This document shows, piece by piece, positions 35,409-45,508 of a stretch of DNA of 64,000 nucleotides; position 1 is the stretch's first letter; each line of letters opens with the position of its first letter. Below the pieces are notes generated by a model that saw only the letters and a program-made list of their open reading frames with translations, searched no databases and was not told the DNA's origin. Made by a program: the position numbers and the translations under genes. Location: positions 4,340,001-4,404,000 of the forward strand of contig NZ_AP022568.1 of the NCBI RefSeq assembly GCF_010727605.1, read 5' to 3'. The stretch comes from Mycobacterium simiae (GTDB taxonomy: Bacteria > Actinomycetota > Actinomycetes > Mycobacteriales > Mycobacteriaceae).

Positions 35409-36193
35409 CGAGCGGCGGCGTCGCAGACGGTGATACCCGCGCCGACGCGCTGGCGCACCTGAACCCCGTCGACGGTGACCGTGCAGGTGACGTTGTGGCC
35501 GATGTTGATGATCGTGACGCTGGCCGGATGCGCTGCCGATTGAGACAGGCTGACCTGCTTGCTCCAGGGCAGCGCGACATTGAATTCGGTCTGGATCACG
35601 TCACCGGTGTCCCAGTAGGTGACGCTGATCGCCCGGCCTTCGCCGCTGACGTCGTAGATGACGTTTTGCATCGCGCCGGGGGTGGCCGACGGACCGGCCG
35701 AGCCGCTCGGTGGCGGCGCCGGCACCACGGTTCGCGGTGAGGTCCGCGTCGAGGGCGTGGGTGTCGGGCTCGGTGCGCTCGATCCGGGCATGGCCGGCAG
35801 CGGCGGTACGGCCGTTTGAGTCCTGATCGCGCCGTTGGTGAGGACCAGCGCGATCAACAACGCGACGACAAGCAACACGGCCGCGCCCGCGCCGATGAGC
35901 AACCAGCGTGGGGATCGCGGCCCTTCCGGTGCTGGGGGAGGTGTGCCCTCGGGTGGCATGCCCCCGGGCGGCGGTTGATCTTGCTGCCAGTACGCCGGCA
36001 GTTCTTGGGTGGGGTTGGTCTCGTCGTGACGGGACGCCCAGTGCGGCGGGTAGCCGCCGTAGCTGGGTGGGTAGGGCGCTTGGTCGGCATAGGCCGGATC
36101 CGCGAGTGGCGCATTCCGCGGACCAATCGGCCCGGTCGGTTGGGACCACACGTCGGGGCGACCATACCGGTCGGGTCGACGTGGATCGTTCAT
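35405..36193 (-). CDS. Proline-rich single-pass membrane protein with MmpS-like outer domain (Rv2507-like)
   Basis: A 262-residue protein. An N-terminal Pro/Gly/Tyr-rich cytoplasmic region (~1-100) precedes one transmembrane helix (WLLIGAGAAVLLVVALLIALV region). A Pro/Ser/Thr linker follows, and then a C-terminal beta domain of the MmpS type (VIYDVSGEGRAISVTYWDTG) with two cysteines. MmpS domains support MmpL transporters outside the membrane, but no mmpL is adjacent. The ATG 36193 fits the family; an upstream extension to 36247 is unlikely. Confidence 0.82.
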   Translation of the reverse strand: MNDPRRPDRYGRPDVWSQPTGPIGPRNAPLADPAYADQAPYPPSYGGYPPHWASRHDETNPTQELPAYWQQDQPPPGGMPPEGTPPPAPEGPRSPRWLLIGAGAAVLLVVALLIALVLTNGAIRTQTAVPPLPAMPGSSAPSPTPTPSTRTSPRTVVPAPPPSGSAGPSATPGAMQNVIYDVSGEGRAISVTYWDTGDVIQTEFNVALPWSKQVSLSQSAAHPASVTIINIGHNVTCTVTVDGVQVRQRVGAGITVCDAAAR

Positions 36194-36262
36194 GTCCACC
36201 TCACAAATTGCAGGGTACCGAAGCTGAGCGCCTGGGCGTGGATTCATGGCATCCCGGCTGAC

Positions 36263-36907
36263 TCAGCCGCCCAGGCCTCCGGTCCCCAGCGCCGCGACCG
36301 TCATGGCTCGCATCACGGCGCGGGATCGCGCCGCGCGGGCGGGTTTTTCCGTGGCCTTGACGCTGTGCGGTGTGGAGTTCAGCAGACCGAACACGGCGTG
36401 CGCCGCCACCCGCGCGTCGGCTTCGGCCAGGCTCGGATTCAGCTCCCGTAGTACTGCGACCCATACCTCGACATATTGCCGTTGCGCCCGGCGGACCTGC
36501 CGTTCCGCGGGCGCTGGCAGGTGCCCCAGGTCGCGGTCCTGGATGCGGATCAAGTCGGGCTCGGCGAAGGCGAAGTCGAGATGAAACTCGATGAGGCCGT
36601 TGAGCGCGTCGACCGCATCCTCGTTGCGCGCCGTCACCCCTCGGGCCCCGGCGAGCAGCCGGGCGCTGATCCCAACCAGCAACTCGGCCAGCATCGACTC
36701 CTTGTTGGGGAAGTGTCGATAGATGGCCGGCCCACTGACGCCCGCCGCGGCGCCGATGTCTTCGAGTCGGACCGCGAGGAAGCCGCGCTCGGCAAAGAGA
36801 TGTTCGGCCGCGGCGAGTAGTTGTAATCTCCGGTCGGATTTCAACCGGCTGCGGCGATTTGGGCTTTCAGGCTGATCGAGTGCGCGATCCGGGCTGGACG
36901 CTGTCAT
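36263..36907 (-). CDS. bkaR: TetR-family repressor of branched-chain keto-acid catabolism (BkaR-like, Rv2506-type)
   Basis: A 214-residue TetR protein. The DNA-binding helix-turn-helix is around residues 47-66 (LEDIGAAAGVSGPAIYRHF) and a ligand domain follows. M. tuberculosis Rv2506 (BkaR) is described as the repressor of the adjacent acyl-CoA carboxylase/leucine catabolism genes. Gene position next to accD1-citE and the two GTTAAT-N4-ATTAAC-type sites just upstream support the same role and autoregulation here. The gene lies downstream of the SnoaL-like and esterase genes on the same strand. Confidence 0.88.
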   Translation of the reverse strand: MTASSPDRALDQPESPNRRSRLKSDRRLQLLAAAEHLFAERGFLAVRLEDIGAAAGVSGPAIYRHFPNKESMLAELLVGISARLLAGARGVTARNEDAVDALNGLIEFHLDFAFAEPDLIRIQDRDLGHLPAPAERQVRRAQRQYVEVWVAVLRELNPSLAEADARVAAHAVFGLLNSTPHSVKATEKPARAARSRAVMRAMTVAALGTGGLGG

Positions 36908-36938
36908 GATGGTCCTTTGCCTACGACCGAAAGTTTCG

Positions 36939-36954
36939 GTTAATCATCACTAAC
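36939..36954. promoter_or_regulatory. Putative BkaR operator 1 (upstream of bkaR)
   Basis: GTTAATCATCACTAAC, matching GTTAAT-N4-ATTAAC with one mismatch. It lies 31 bp upstream of the bkaR start on the minus strand and is preceded by a second small palindrome CCGAAAGTTTCGG (36927-36939). Confidence 0.72.
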
Positions 36955-36963
36955 ATAGCACGA

Positions 36964-36979
36964 GTTATTCACGATTAAC
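36964..36979. promoter_or_regulatory. Putative BkaR operator 2 (upstream of bkaR)
   Basis: GTTATTCACGATTAAC, one mismatch from GTTAAT-N4-ATTAAC. It is displaced 25 bp from operator 1 and overlaps the stop codon of the SnoaL-like gene. Confidence 0.72.
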
Positions 36980-37466
36980 CCAAATTGCGCAGGAATGCGG
37001 ACACCTCCGTGACGTCGGCAACCGGCAGATCCGTGCCGATCAGGCCCAGCTGGCGCAGCACCGCGGCCTGGTCCCAGTAGAGCCGTTCGCTGGCCATCAG
37101 GCCGCCGCGAAACTTCACCACGACCACGGCGGGCACTTCCACCGTTTTGCCGGTCGGCCCAAGACCCGGCAGCAGGAACGGCATGTCTCGGTCATGGGTC
37201 ATCCGCATGATGAACTCGTCGACCAGGAGGTCGTCGCCCAACGACCGGGCGACCGGCTCGCTGCTGGTGTCGGATGGAATACCCGGGATGAACACGTCGG
37301 CGTAGTAGCGCCGCAGGTTTTCCTTGCCGGCACCGCCGCTCATCGTCGGCAAGTGCATGACGGTCGCGTCGTCGACCATGGTGGCGACCGCGAGGTCGGC
37401 GTCCTTCAACTCGAACTCGCACGACATGTGGCGTTCCCAGAGCTCGATCATCGCGTCGCGGTCCAC
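36975..37466 (-). CDS. SnoaL-like / NTF2-fold protein
   Basis: A 163-residue protein with the cone-shaped alpha+beta pattern of SnoaL-like (NTF2-fold) proteins: an N-terminal helix (ELWERHMSCEFELKDADLAV), a strand TVMHLPTMSGGAG, then RRYYADVFIPGIPSD and a C-terminal strand VVVVKFRGGLMASERLYWDQA. Members are cyclases, isomerases or small-molecule binders. The GTG start lies 25 bp after the esterase stop on the same strand, so the two are probably co-transcribed towards bkaR. Function unknown. Confidence 0.7.
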   Translation of the reverse strand: MDRDAMIELWERHMSCEFELKDADLAVATMVDDATVMHLPTMSGGAGKENLRRYYADVFIPGIPSDTSSEPVARSLGDDLLVDEFIMRMTHDRDMPFLLPGLGPTGKTVEVPAVVVVKFRGGLMASERLYWDQAAVLRQLGLIGTDLPVADVTEVSAFLRNLG

Positions 37467-37491
37467 GGTGGCCTCCCCGGGTGCGGCGATC

Positions 37492-38427
37492 CTAGGCGCA
37501 CCGCAGCTGTTGGTGTATCCGGGAGCGCACGGCGCGGGCCTCGGGCAACCAGGAGGTCATGGCCCAATCGTGGATCACGCCGGTGCGCAGGTCGAAGGTG
37601 AAGTTCGCATCCGGTGTGACGGACGATTTCTGTTGCAGCGCAATGGCATCGGGGGCGAGAATCTCAAGGGATCCGGCGTAGACGGCGGTCGGCGGAAGCC
37701 CGCTCAACGAGCCATACAACGGGCTGACCAAGGGATCTGTCAGGTCGAGATCTGCCGCCCAGCGTGCGAAATTCGCTTTCAGCACATCGATGTTCAGGAC
37801 CGGGTCGTTGACGAAACGGATGGCGGGGTTGCTCAACGAGGCGTCGACGACGGGGGACAGCAGCACCATCCCTGCCGGGACGGTCTCGCCGCGCCGTACC
37901 AATTCCTGGACGGCGCTGAGCGCGATGCCGCCGCCGGCGGAGTCTCCGTAGATGCTGACGTTGTCGGGTCCGTATTCAGCGACCAGTTCGGTGATCAGGT
38001 CGGCCATCTGCGGGACGACGGTGCCCGCGGTGCCTCGTGGCGCGAGCGGATAACAGGGCACCAATACGGTCGCCCTGGTGTCGCGGGCGATCGCCGCATA
38101 ATCGCCCCAATGCAGGACGGTGGCTTCACACACGAACGCACCGCCGTGTACCGCCAGCACGTTTTTGCCCGACGGGGATTTGCATCGCAACGTCCACAGA
38201 TCCCAGCCGTGGAAATCGTGGTGCTGCACGGTCAATCCTCGGGTCACCAATCGCGGTGGGCGACGGCTGGCCATCAACGCGTTGAGGCCGGAACCCAGAT
38301 CGAGGCCGACCAGACCGGTGATCGTGCGCCAGAAGCCGAACGCCGGAGCGCTGATCCGGGCCTGCAACGACGGTCGCCCGGCGAAACCGGGTCGTGCGGC
38401 GGTCGTGTGCGGCGGCGTTTCTGGCAT
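37492..38427 (-). CDS. Alpha/beta-hydrolase, hormone-sensitive lipase-type esterase
   Basis: A 311-residue esterase. The oxyanion-hole motif is HGGAF, the nucleophile elbow GDSAGG, and a catalytic His lies in GVIHDWAM near the C-terminus; the acid is probably in SLEILAPDA. Family members hydrolyse short acyl esters. ATG 38427 follows AAAGGGAG with a very short gap. It is divergent from accD1 across 271 bp that contain a BkaR-like operator, so both directions may be controlled together. Confidence 0.85.
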   Translation of the reverse strand: MPETPPHTTAARPGFAGRPSLQARISAPAFGFWRTITGLVGLDLGSGLNALMASRRPPRLVTRGLTVQHHDFHGWDLWTLRCKSPSGKNVLAVHGGAFVCEATVLHWGDYAAIARDTRATVLVPCYPLAPRGTAGTVVPQMADLITELVAEYGPDNVSIYGDSAGGGIALSAVQELVRRGETVPAGMVLLSPVVDASLSNPAIRFVNDPVLNIDVLKANFARWAADLDLTDPLVSPLYGSLSGLPPTAVYAGSLEILAPDAIALQQKSSVTPDANFTFDLRTGVIHDWAMTSWLPEARAVRSRIHQQLRCA

Positions 38428-38622
38428 GACTCCCTTTGCGGTGATTTTCTTTCTCGAACGCGATGGACGAGAGACCGGACTACTGACCAGACGATTGAAA
38501 TGTAGAAAAATTTGGACGCCTTGGGAAAGCAAACTCGTGTTGTCGTTTGACGATCGGCCGCGGACCTGGGGATCAACTCGTCCCTGGACGCCGCAATGCC
38601 GCCGGTGGTATTCTTTGGTCCA

Positions 38623-38638
38623 GTTAATGGACATTAAC
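38623..38638. promoter_or_regulatory. Putative BkaR operator 3 (between esterase and accD1)
   Basis: A perfect inverted repeat GTTAAT-GGAC-ATTAAC, extendable to CAGTTAAT/ATTAACTG over 38621-38640. It lies about 60 bp before accD1 and about 195 bp before the divergent esterase. It is the best copy of the element found twice before bkaR. Confidence 0.85.
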
Positions 38639-38675
38639 TGAATTAGATCCCGACGGCGAGGAGGCTGCTGCGGCG

Positions 38676-38702
38676 ATGGATGAGCTGCTGGAGCAGTCAT
38701 GA
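38676..38702 (+). CDS. Possible 8-codon leader peptide before accD1
   Basis: ATG-initiated frame encoding MDELLEQS. It is preceded by GAGGAGG (38658-38664) at 11 bp, and its TGA overlaps the accD1 ATG as ATGA. It might couple ribosomes to accD1. It contains two Leu codons of eight. Such short frames arise by chance, so this is weak. Confidence 0.3.
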   Translation: MDELLEQS

Positions 38703-40285
38703 GCGCGCCCGCGAAGACCGCGCCGTCATTCGCCGACGAACACCGCCGGTTAGTTGGCGAACTGAACGCCAAGCTGGCCGCCGCGGCGCTGGGTGGTAAC
38801 GCGCGTGCCCGGCAACGTCACGTCAGTCGCGGGAAGTTGTTGCCTCGCGAACGGGTGGACCGCCTGCTGGATCCGGGCAGCCCATTTCTGGAACTGACCC
38901 CATTGGCCGCGGATGGAATGTACGACGACGAGTGCCCGGGCGCGGGCATCATCACCGGTATCGGGCGGGTGTCCGAGCGGGAGTGTGTGGTGGTGGCCAA
39001 CGACGCGACAGTCAAGGGCGGCACCTACTACCCGATGACGGTCAAAAAGCACCTGCGCGCACAGGAAGTCGCGCTGCAGAATCGGCTGCCCTGCATCTAC
39101 CTGGTCGACTCCGGCGGTGCGTTCTTGCCGCGCCAAGACGAGGTGTTCCCCGACCGCGAGCACTTCGGGCGCATCTTCTACAACCAGGCGACCATGAGCG
39201 CCAAGGGGATTCCGCAGGTCGCCGCCGTCCTGGGGTCGTGCACGGCCGGTGGTGCCTACGTGCCAGCCATGAGCGACGAGGCCGTCATCGTCCGTGAGCA
39301 GGGCACGATCTTCCTCGGTGGTCCGCCATTGGTCAAAGCGGCAACCGGCGAGATCGTGTCGGCCGAAGACCTCGGCGGCGGCGACCTGCACTCCCGCGTC
39401 TCCGGGGTCACCGACCATCTCGCCGACGACGACGAACATGCGCTGCGCATCGTGCGCGCGATCGCGGCCACGTTCGGTCCTCGTGAGCCCAGTCCCTGGG
39501 AGGTGCGCCCCGCGGTCGAGCCCAAGCACGCTCAATTTGAGCTCTACGACGTCGTGCCCCCGGATCCACGGGTGCCCTACGACGTGCACGAAGTAATCGA
39601 GCGGTTGGTCGACGGGAGTCAATTCAGCGAATTCAAGGCGAAGTACGGCAAGACGCTGGTCACCGGGTTCGCGCACATCCACGGTCACCCGGTCGGGATC
39701 ATCGCCAACAACGGCGTCCTATTCAGCGAATCGGCGCTGAAGGGAGCCCATTTCATCGAGCTGTGTGACAAGCGCAAGGTCCCGCTGCTGTTCCTGCAGA
39801 ACATCGCCGGCTTCATGGTCGGCCGCGACTACGAAGCCGGCGGCATCGCCAAGCATGGCGCCAAGATGGTGACGGCCGTGGCCTGCGCCCGGGTGCCCAA
39901 GCTGACCGTGGTGATCGGCGGATCGTATGGCGCGGGCAACTACTCGATGTGCGGGCGGGCGTACTCACCGCGCTTCCTGTGGATGTGGCCCAACGCCCGG
40001 ATCTCGGTGATGGGCGGGGAGCAGGCCGCCTCGGTGTTGGCGACGGTGCGCCAAGAGCAGCTCAGCGCGTCGGGCACACCCTGGTCGCCAGACCAAGAGG
40101 AGGCGTTCAAAGCACCCATTCGCGCGCAGTACGAGGCTCAGGGCAACCCGTACTACTCGACGGCCCGCCTCTGGGACGACGGCATCATCGATCCGGCCGA
40201 AACCAGAACCTATGTCGGACTTGCCCTTTCCGTGTGCGCCCAGGCGCCCCTGGAACCCGTTTCCTACGGCGTCTTCCGGATGTGA
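38699..40285 (+). CDS. accD1: Acyl-CoA carboxylase beta (carboxyltransferase) subunit AccD1
   Basis: A 528-residue carboxyltransferase of the 3-methylcrotonyl-CoA carboxylase type, which with AccA1 carboxylates methylcrotonyl-CoA in leucine breakdown. Family features: the N-terminal [20 protein letters not shown], two crotonase-fold halves with [13 protein letters not shown] and [15 protein letters not shown], the oxyanion-forming glycines, and a biotin-facing [12 protein letters not shown]. The ATG has GGAG 5 bp upstream. Its TGA overlaps or nearly touches the accA1 start. Confidence 0.95.
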   Translation: MSAPAKTAPSFADEHRRLVGELNAKLAAAALGGNARARQRHVSRGKLLPRERVDRLLDPGSPFLELTPLAADGMYDDECPGAGIITGIGRVSERECVVVANDATVKGGTYYPMTVKKHLRAQEVALQNRLPCIYLVDSGGAFLPRQDEVFPDREHFGRIFYNQATMSAKGIPQVAAVLGSCTAGGAYVPAMSDEAVIVREQGTIFLGGPPLVKAATGEIVSAEDLGGGDLHSRVSGVTDHLADDDEHALRIVRAIAATFGPREPSPWEVRPAVEPKHAQFELYDVVPPDPRVPYDVHEVIERLVDGSQFSEFKAKYGKTLVTGFAHIHGHPVGIIANNGVLFSESALKGAHFIELCDKRKVPLLFLQNIAGFMVGRDYEAGGIAKHGAKMVTAVACARVPKLTVVIGGSYGAGNYSMCGRAYSPRFLWMWPNARISVMGGEQAASVLATVRQEQLSASGTPWSPDQEEAFKAPIRAQYEAQGNPYYSTARLWDDGIIDPAETRTYVGLALSVCAQAPLEPVSYGVFRM

Positions 40286-40290
40286 ATGCA

Positions 40291-42300
40291 GTGTTCGAAA
40301 CCGTCTTAGTGGCCAACCGCGGTGAAATCGCCGTGCGGGTGATCCGGACCTTACGCCGGCTGGGCATCCGGTCGGTCGCCGTCTACAGCGATCCCGACGC
40401 CACCGCGCGACACGTCCAGGAAGCCGACACCGCGGTGCGGCTGGGTCCGGCTGCCGCCCGTGAAAGCTACCTCGACATCGAGAAGGTCCTTGCCGCCGCG
40501 GTCCGCACCGGCGCCCAGGCAATTCACCCGGGCTACGGATTCCTCTCGGAGAACGCCCATTTCGCTGCCGCGTGCGAGCGTGCCGGCATCGTGTTCCTCG
40601 GCCCGCCCCCGCGCGCGATCGAGGTGATGGGCGACAAGATCGCCGCCAAGAATGCCGTCGCCGCCTTCGATGTGCCGGTGGTACCCGGGGTGGCCAAACC
40701 CGGACTGACCGACGACGAGCTCGCCGCAGCGGCCGAACAGGTCGGCTACCCGGTGTTGATCAAGCCGTCGGCCGGCGGCGGCGGCAAGGGCATGCGGCTG
40801 GTGGAAGACCCCGCGCGGCTGCCCGACGCGCTGGTGGGCGCGCGACGGGAGGCCGCGTCGTCGTTCGGTGACGACACGCTATTTTTGGAGCGGTTTGTGT
40901 TGCGGCCCAGGCATATCGAGGTGCAGGTGCTGGCCGACGGCCATGGCAATGTGGTGCATCTCGGGGAGCGCGAATGCAGCCTGCAGCGGCGCCACCAGAA
41001 GGTCATCGAGGAAGCCCCGTCACCGCTGCTGGATCCCCGCACCCGCGCGCGGATCGGCACCGCCGCCTGCAATACCGCCCGCAGCGTTGACTACGTCGGG
41101 GCCGGCACGGTGGAGTTCATCGTCTCCGCCGCGCGGCCCGACGAGTTCTTTTTCATGGAGATGAACACCCGGCTGCAGGTCGAGCACCCGGTTACCGAGG
41201 CGATCACCGGGCTCGATCTCGTTGAGTGGCAGTTGCGAGTGGGCGCCGGCGAAAAGCTTTCGTTCGTCCAGGACGACATCGAGCTGCGTGGCCACGCCAT
41301 CGAGGCCCGGGTGTACGCCGAGGATCCGGGACGCGGCTTTCTGCCTACCGGCGGACGGGTGCTCGACGTGTTCGAGCCCGCGAGCGCCGTTGTGCGAGTG
41401 GACTCCTCGTTACTGCCGGGCACAGTGGTGGGCAGCGACTACGACCCGATGCTGAGCAAGGTGATCGCGCACGGGGCCGATCGCGACGAGGCGCTCGCCG
41501 AACTCGATCGGGCGCTGGCGCAGACGACGATACTTGGCGTGCAGACCAATATCGAATTCCTGCGGTTCCTGCTGGCCGACGCGCGGGTGCGGGCGGGTGA
41601 CCTGGACACCGCGCTGCTCGAGGAGCGGCTGCCCGACTTCGCGCCGCTCCCGGCGCCCGATGACGTGTTGGCCGCGGCCGGTCTGTATCGCCAGTGGGCG
41701 CTGGCCCGTCGCGCGCAGGGCAACCCATGGGCTCAGCCCACCGGGTGGCGCGGCGGCGGGGGCCGGGCACCGGTGCGCACCGCGATGCGGACCCCGCTGC
41801 GCACCGAGACCGTCTCGGTATGGGGCCTGCCGACGGCCGCCCAGGTACAGGTCGGCGAGGGCGAAATCCACTCTGCCACTGGTGATTTCGAGCGACGCAC
41901 CTGCAACATGACACTAGATGGCCGGCGCCGCGAATACCGTTGGGCGCGGGATGATCGGCAGCTATGGATCGCCGACGAGCGGGGAACGTGGCAGCTACAC
42001 GAGGCCGACGAGGTCAAGATCCACCGCGCGACCGATGACAGGCAGGCCGAGGTCCTCAGTCCGATGCCCGGCAGCGTGATCGCGGTGCAGGTGGACTCGG
42101 ACGCCGAGGTGTCCGAGGGCGATGTCATCGTGGTCGTCGAAGCCATGAAGATGGAACACTCGTTGACCGCGCCGATTTCGGGCCGGGTGGAGCTACTGGT
42201 CACGGTCGGCGATCAGGTGACGGTCGACCAGGTGTTGGCCCGGCTGGTCCCAGACTCTGAAGAAGGCCCGGAAAGCGGCCGCCAAAATCGCAAGGAATAA
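40291..42300 (+). CDS. accA1: Acyl-CoA carboxylase alpha (biotin carboxylase-BCCP) subunit AccA1
   Basis: A 669-residue protein. The N-terminal biotin carboxylase domain begins with [17 protein letters not shown], has the ATP-grasp loop [12 protein letters not shown] and catalytic [12 protein letters not shown] and [13 protein letters not shown] motifs. The C-terminal carrier domain has the biotinylated lysine in [10 protein letters not shown]. It charges biotin with CO2 for AccD1. I favour GTG 40291, giving the start seen in M. tuberculosis; GTG 40282, overlapping the accD1 stop, is also possible. The frame is open upstream inside accD1, but that is a shadow. Confidence 0.95.
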   Translation: MFETVLVANRGEIAVRVIRTLRRLGIRSVAVYSDPDATARHVQEADTAVRLGPAAARESYLDIEKVLAAAVRTGAQAIHPGYGFLSENAHFAAACERAGIVFLGPPPRAIEVMGDKIAAKNAVAAFDVPVVPGVAKPGLTDDELAAAAEQVGYPVLIKPSAGGGGKGMRLVEDPARLPDALVGARREAASSFGDDTLFLERFVLRPRHIEVQVLADGHGNVVHLGERECSLQRRHQKVIEEAPSPLLDPRTRARIGTAACNTARSVDYVGAGTVEFIVSAARPDEFFFMEMNTRLQVEHPVTEAITGLDLVEWQLRVGAGEKLSFVQDDIELRGHAIEARVYAEDPGRGFLPTGGRVLDVFEPASAVVRVDSSLLPGTVVGSDYDPMLSKVIAHGADRDEALAELDRALAQTTILGVQTNIEFLRFLLADARVRAGDLDTALLEERLPDFAPLPAPDDVLAAAGLYRQWALARRAQGNPWAQPTGWRGGGGRAPVRTAMRTPLRTETVSVWGLPTAAQVQVGEGEIHSATGDFERRTCNMTLDGRRREYRWARDDRQLWIADERGTWQLHEADEVKIHRATDDRQAEVLSPMPGSVIAVQVDSDAEVSEGDVIVVVEAMKMEHSLTAPISGRVELLVTVGDQVTVDQVLARLVPDSEEGPESGRQNRKE

Positions 42301-42306
42301 CGCATC

Positions 42307-43473
42307 ATGACGACAACCATTCCCGCCGGGACGTTGCCCAAGGAATACGAAGAACTGCGCAGCACCGTCGCCGACTTCGCGCGAACCGTCGTGGCTCCCG
42401 TGTCCGCCAAACATGATGAGGAGCACAGCTTTCCGTACGAAGTTGTCGCCAAGATGGGTGACATGGGTTTGTTCGGGCTGCCTTTTCCGGAGGAGTACGG
42501 CGGCATGGGCGGCGACTACTTCGCCCTGGCGCTCGCCCTCGAAGAACTGGGCAAGGTCGATCAATCGGTGGCGATCACGCTGGAAGCCGGCGTGGGGCTG
42601 GGTGCGATGCCGATCTACCGGTTCGGCACCGAGGAGCAGAAGCAGAAGTGGCTGCCCGATCTGGTTGCCGGGCGGGCGCTGGCCGGCTTCGGGCTGACCG
42701 AGCCGGGCGCGGGTTCTGATGCCGGTAGTACGCGCACCACGGCCCGGCTGGACGACGGCGAATGGGTGATCAACGGCGCCAAGCAATTCATCACCAACTC
42801 CGGCACCGACATCACCTCGCTGGTTACCGTCACCGCCGTGACCGGCACGGTCGCTGACGGCAAGAAGGAGATCTCGACGATCGTCGTGCCCAACGGCACC
42901 CCGGGGTTCACCGTCGAACCGGTCTACAACAAGGTGGGTTGGAACGCCTCGGACACCCACCCGCTGACCTTCGCCGACGCCCGTGTCCCCGAGCAGAACC
43001 TGCTGGGGGCCCGGGGAACGGGGTACGCGAACTTCCTGTCGATCCTCGACGAGGGGCGCATCGCCATCGCCGCGCTGGCAACCGGTGTGGCGCAGGGATG
43101 CGTGGACGAGAGCGTCAAGTACGCCAGGGAGCGTGAATCGTTCGGCAAGCCGATCGGTTCCTACCAGGCGATCAGCTTCAAAATCGCGCGGATGGAGGCA
43201 CGGGCCCACGTCGCCCGCACCGCCTACTACGACGCCGCGGCAAAGATGTTGGCGGGCAAGCCGTTCAAGAAGGACGCGGCCATCGCGAAGATGATCTCCT
43301 CGGAAGCCGCAATGGACAACGCCCGCGACGCCACCCAGATTCACGGCGGCTACGGCTTCATGAATGAGTATCCGGTGGCGCGGCACTACCGCGACAGCAA
43401 GATTCTCGAAATCGGCGAAGGGACGACCGAAGTGCAGCTGATGCTTATCGCGCGATCGCTGGGCTTGTCATGA
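42307..43473 (+). CDS. fadE19: Acyl-CoA dehydrogenase FadE19 (isovaleryl/short branched-chain type)
   Basis: A 388-residue flavoenzyme that introduces the alpha-beta double bond into short branched acyl-CoAs. FAD and substrate motifs [14 protein letters not shown] and [22 protein letters not shown] are present; the Glu of NEYPV is at the catalytic-base position of the short-chain group. It starts six bases after accA1, and its stop overlaps the next ATG (ATGA). Together with the carboxylase it fits isovaleryl-CoA to methylglutaconyl-CoA conversion. Confidence 0.94.
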   Translation: MTTTIPAGTLPKEYEELRSTVADFARTVVAPVSAKHDEEHSFPYEVVAKMGDMGLFGLPFPEEYGGMGGDYFALALALEELGKVDQSVAITLEAGVGLGAMPIYRFGTEEQKQKWLPDLVAGRALAGFGLTEPGAGSDAGSTRTTARLDDGEWVINGAKQFITNSGTDITSLVTVTAVTGTVADGKKEISTIVVPNGTPGFTVEPVYNKVGWNASDTHPLTFADARVPEQNLLGARGTGYANFLSILDEGRIAIAALATGVAQGCVDESVKYARERESFGKPIGSYQAISFKIARMEARAHVARTAYYDAAAKMLAGKPFKKDAAIAKMISSEAAMDNARDATQIHGGYGFMNEYPVARHYRDSKILEIGEGTTEVQLMLIARSLGLS

Positions 43474-43964
43474 CGGCCAAGTCCGTTGTTCAGCGCGGTT
43501 TGTGGTTCGAGGAATTCGAGATCGGCACGACTTACCTGCACCGCCCGGGCCGTACCATCACCGAAGCCGACAACGTGCTGTTCACCACGCTGACCATGAA
43601 CACCCAGTCGCTGCACCTCGACGCGGCCTGGGCCGCCGAACAGCCGGGCTTCCGCGGCGAGCGGCTGGTCAACTCGATGTTCACCCTCTCGACGCTTGTC
43701 GGGTTGTCGGTGTCGCAGTTGACGCTGGGCACCATCGTGGCCAACCTCGGTTTCTCCGAGGTCTCCTTCCCCAAGCCGGTGTTCCACGGCGACACCCTGT
43801 ACGCGGAAACCGTCTGCACCGGTAAGCGCGAGTCGAACAGCCGCCCGGGGCAAGGCATCGTCACTCTCGAGCACACCGGTCGCAACCAGCACGGCGACGT
43901 CGTCGCGCGTGCGGTGCGCACGACGCTGGTCCAGAAGCGGCCGAACAACCAGGAGGCCGAGTGA
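43470..43964 (+). CDS. MaoC-like (R)-hydratase/dehydratase (Rv2499c-like)
   Basis: A 164-residue hot-dog fold protein. [22 protein letters not shown], with [18 protein letters not shown] at the hydratase-2 catalytic position, gives the MaoC pattern. In this locus it would hydrate the enoyl-CoA made upstream (methylglutaconyl-CoA or a relative). Both ends overlap neighbours: the ATG with the fadE19 stop, and the stop with the GTG of citE. Confidence 0.9.
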   Translation: MTAKSVVQRGLWFEEFEIGTTYLHRPGRTITEADNVLFTTLTMNTQSLHLDAAWAAEQPGFRGERLVNSMFTLSTLVGLSVSQLTLGTIVANLGFSEVSFPKPVFHGDTLYAETVCTGKRESNSRPGQGIVTLEHTGRNQHGDVVARAVRTTLVQKRPNNQEAE

Positions 43965-44782
43965 ATCTGCAAGCCGCGGGCCCGGCCTGGCTGTTCTGCC
44001 CGGCCGATCGGCCCGAGCGCTTTGCCAAAGCGGCCGCCGCTGCGGACGTCGTCATCCTCGACCTCGAAGACGGCGTAGCCGAAGCGGACAAGCAAGCCGC
44101 CCGCAAGGCGTTGCAGGAGACTCCGCTGGACCCGGAGCGAACCGTGGTCCGGATCAACGCCGCCGACACCGCCGACTATCCGCGCGACCTGGACGCGTTG
44201 GCGGGCACCGCGTACACCACGGTGATGCTGTCCAAAACCGAATCCGCCGCGCAGGTGACGGCCCTGGCGCCGCGCGAGGTCATCGCGCTGTTGGAGACGC
44301 CGCGCGGCGCGGTCTTCGCGACCGAAATCGCGGCGGCCGACAACACGGTGGCGCTGATGTGGGGCGCCGAGGATCTGGTCGCCACCCTCGGTGGCAGCTC
44401 CAGCCGCAAGGCTGACGGCTCCTATCGCGACGTCGCTCAGCACGTGCGGTCGACGGCGCTGCTGACCGCGAACGCCTTCGGTCGGGTCGCGCTCGACGCC
44501 GTGCACCTGGACATCCCGGACCTCGACGGTCTTCGAGCAGAAGCCGAAGACGCGGTGGCGCTGGGCTTCGCCGGGACCGTATGCATTCATCCCAGCCAGG
44601 TTTCCGTGGTGCGCAAGGCTTTTCGCCCCAGCGAGGAGAAGCTGGACTGGGCCCGGCGGGTGTTGGCGGCGGCCCGGCACGAGCGCGGCGTGTTCGCGTT
44701 CGAGGGCCAAATGGTGGACTCGCCGGTGCTCAAGCATGCGGCAACGCTGGTGCGGCGGTCCGGAGAATCCGTTTCGGACTGA
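43961..44782 (+). CDS. citE: CitE-like beta-hydroxyacyl-CoA lyase (Rv2498c-type)
   Basis: A 273-residue HpcH/HpaI-aldolase TIM barrel, despite the historical citrate-lyase name. Motifs: [38 protein letters not shown] and [13 protein letters not shown], which bind Mg and CoA substrate. M. tuberculosis Rv2498c has been reported as a bifunctional lyase acting on citramalyl-CoA in itaconate breakdown and on HMG-CoA in leucine breakdown. GTG 43961 overlaps the MaoC stop. It is the last gene of this operon here; no bkd genes follow. Confidence 0.92.
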   Translation: MNLQAAGPAWLFCPADRPERFAKAAAAADVVILDLEDGVAEADKQAARKALQETPLDPERTVVRINAADTADYPRDLDALAGTAYTTVMLSKTESAAQVTALAPREVIALLETPRGAVFATEIAAADNTVALMWGAEDLVATLGGSSSRKADGSYRDVAQHVRSTALLTANAFGRVALDAVHLDIPDLDGLRAEAEDAVALGFAGTVCIHPSQVSVVRKAFRPSEEKLDWARRVLAAARHERGVFAFEGQMVDSPVLKHAATLVRRSGESVSD

Positions 44783-45068
44783 GGTTCGCTACACAGCCCC
44801 GTCGGGCTCTGCCAGACCGCGGTGGAAAACCGTTAATATTCGCCGGTCCACTCTGCGGACTTATGACACTCGAGTTACCGTGATGTTTCTGCGTTGCCGT
44901 CGTCCGGCACCGATGCGGTATTGCGCAGCGGGCCTTTTCGGGTGTTAACAAGATTGCAAAAGAGCAGAAACGTATGCGAATGCCGATACCGCGAAACTGT
45001 CGTAATCTTTGCTCGACCACATCACAGTTGCTCGCTGCACTGACTGGCTGTACGGAAGGAACGAGAAC

Positions 45069-45494
45069 ATGACCATCGCGCGGGGCTTTGCCTTAACCGC
45101 TATCTGCGCCGGTTTGGCTGTCGGTTCAGCAGGCGCAGCGTGGGCCGACACACCGACGATGAGCGGGTCGTACACCGAGACCGTCACGACACCGAGCGGT
45201 CACTCCATCGACAACAGCTGGTCGGTCAACTCTTGCGGCAACGGGTGCCTCTGGATCAAGGCCGGATTGGGCGCCAGCCAAGCACGATTGGTCGACGGTC
45301 AATGGGTGATGGACACCATGAGCAACGTCAGCTGCCCGGACGGCGCGTACACCATCTACGGCACTACCACCCACACCGTGTGGGATCCCAACACCTTGAC
45401 CGGCACGTCCGCGCACACCTACATCACGGGAGCCTGCGGCAACCCGCCGGGCTTCACGCAGGTCGACCAGATCACCATCAAGTCTGCGTCCTGA
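45069..45494 (+). CDS. Small secreted protein of unknown function
   Basis: A 141-residue protein with a signal peptide (IARGFALTAICAGLAVGSA) and a likely cleavage after AWA-DTP. The mature part is beta-rich and contains about four cysteines (SCGNGC, VSCPDG, GACGN), probably in disulfides, and ends IKSAS. Such small exported mycobacterial proteins are common and uncharacterised. GGAAGGAACGAG precedes the ATG. A terminator follows at 45509-45537. The preceding 44783-45068 shows no gene. Confidence 0.75.
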   Translation: MTIARGFALTAICAGLAVGSAGAAWADTPTMSGSYTETVTTPSGHSIDNSWSVNSCGNGCLWIKAGLGASQARLVDGQWVMDTMSNVSCPDGAYTIYGTTTHTVWDPNTLTGTSAHTYITGACGNPPGFTQVDQITIKSAS

Positions 45495-45508
45495 TAATTT
45501 CTGCTGCA

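Noticed and set aside
39949..40290. N-terminal extension of accA1 into accD1
   Set aside because: The frame is open only because of GC content. The conserved biotin carboxylase start is at 40291 (or 40282).
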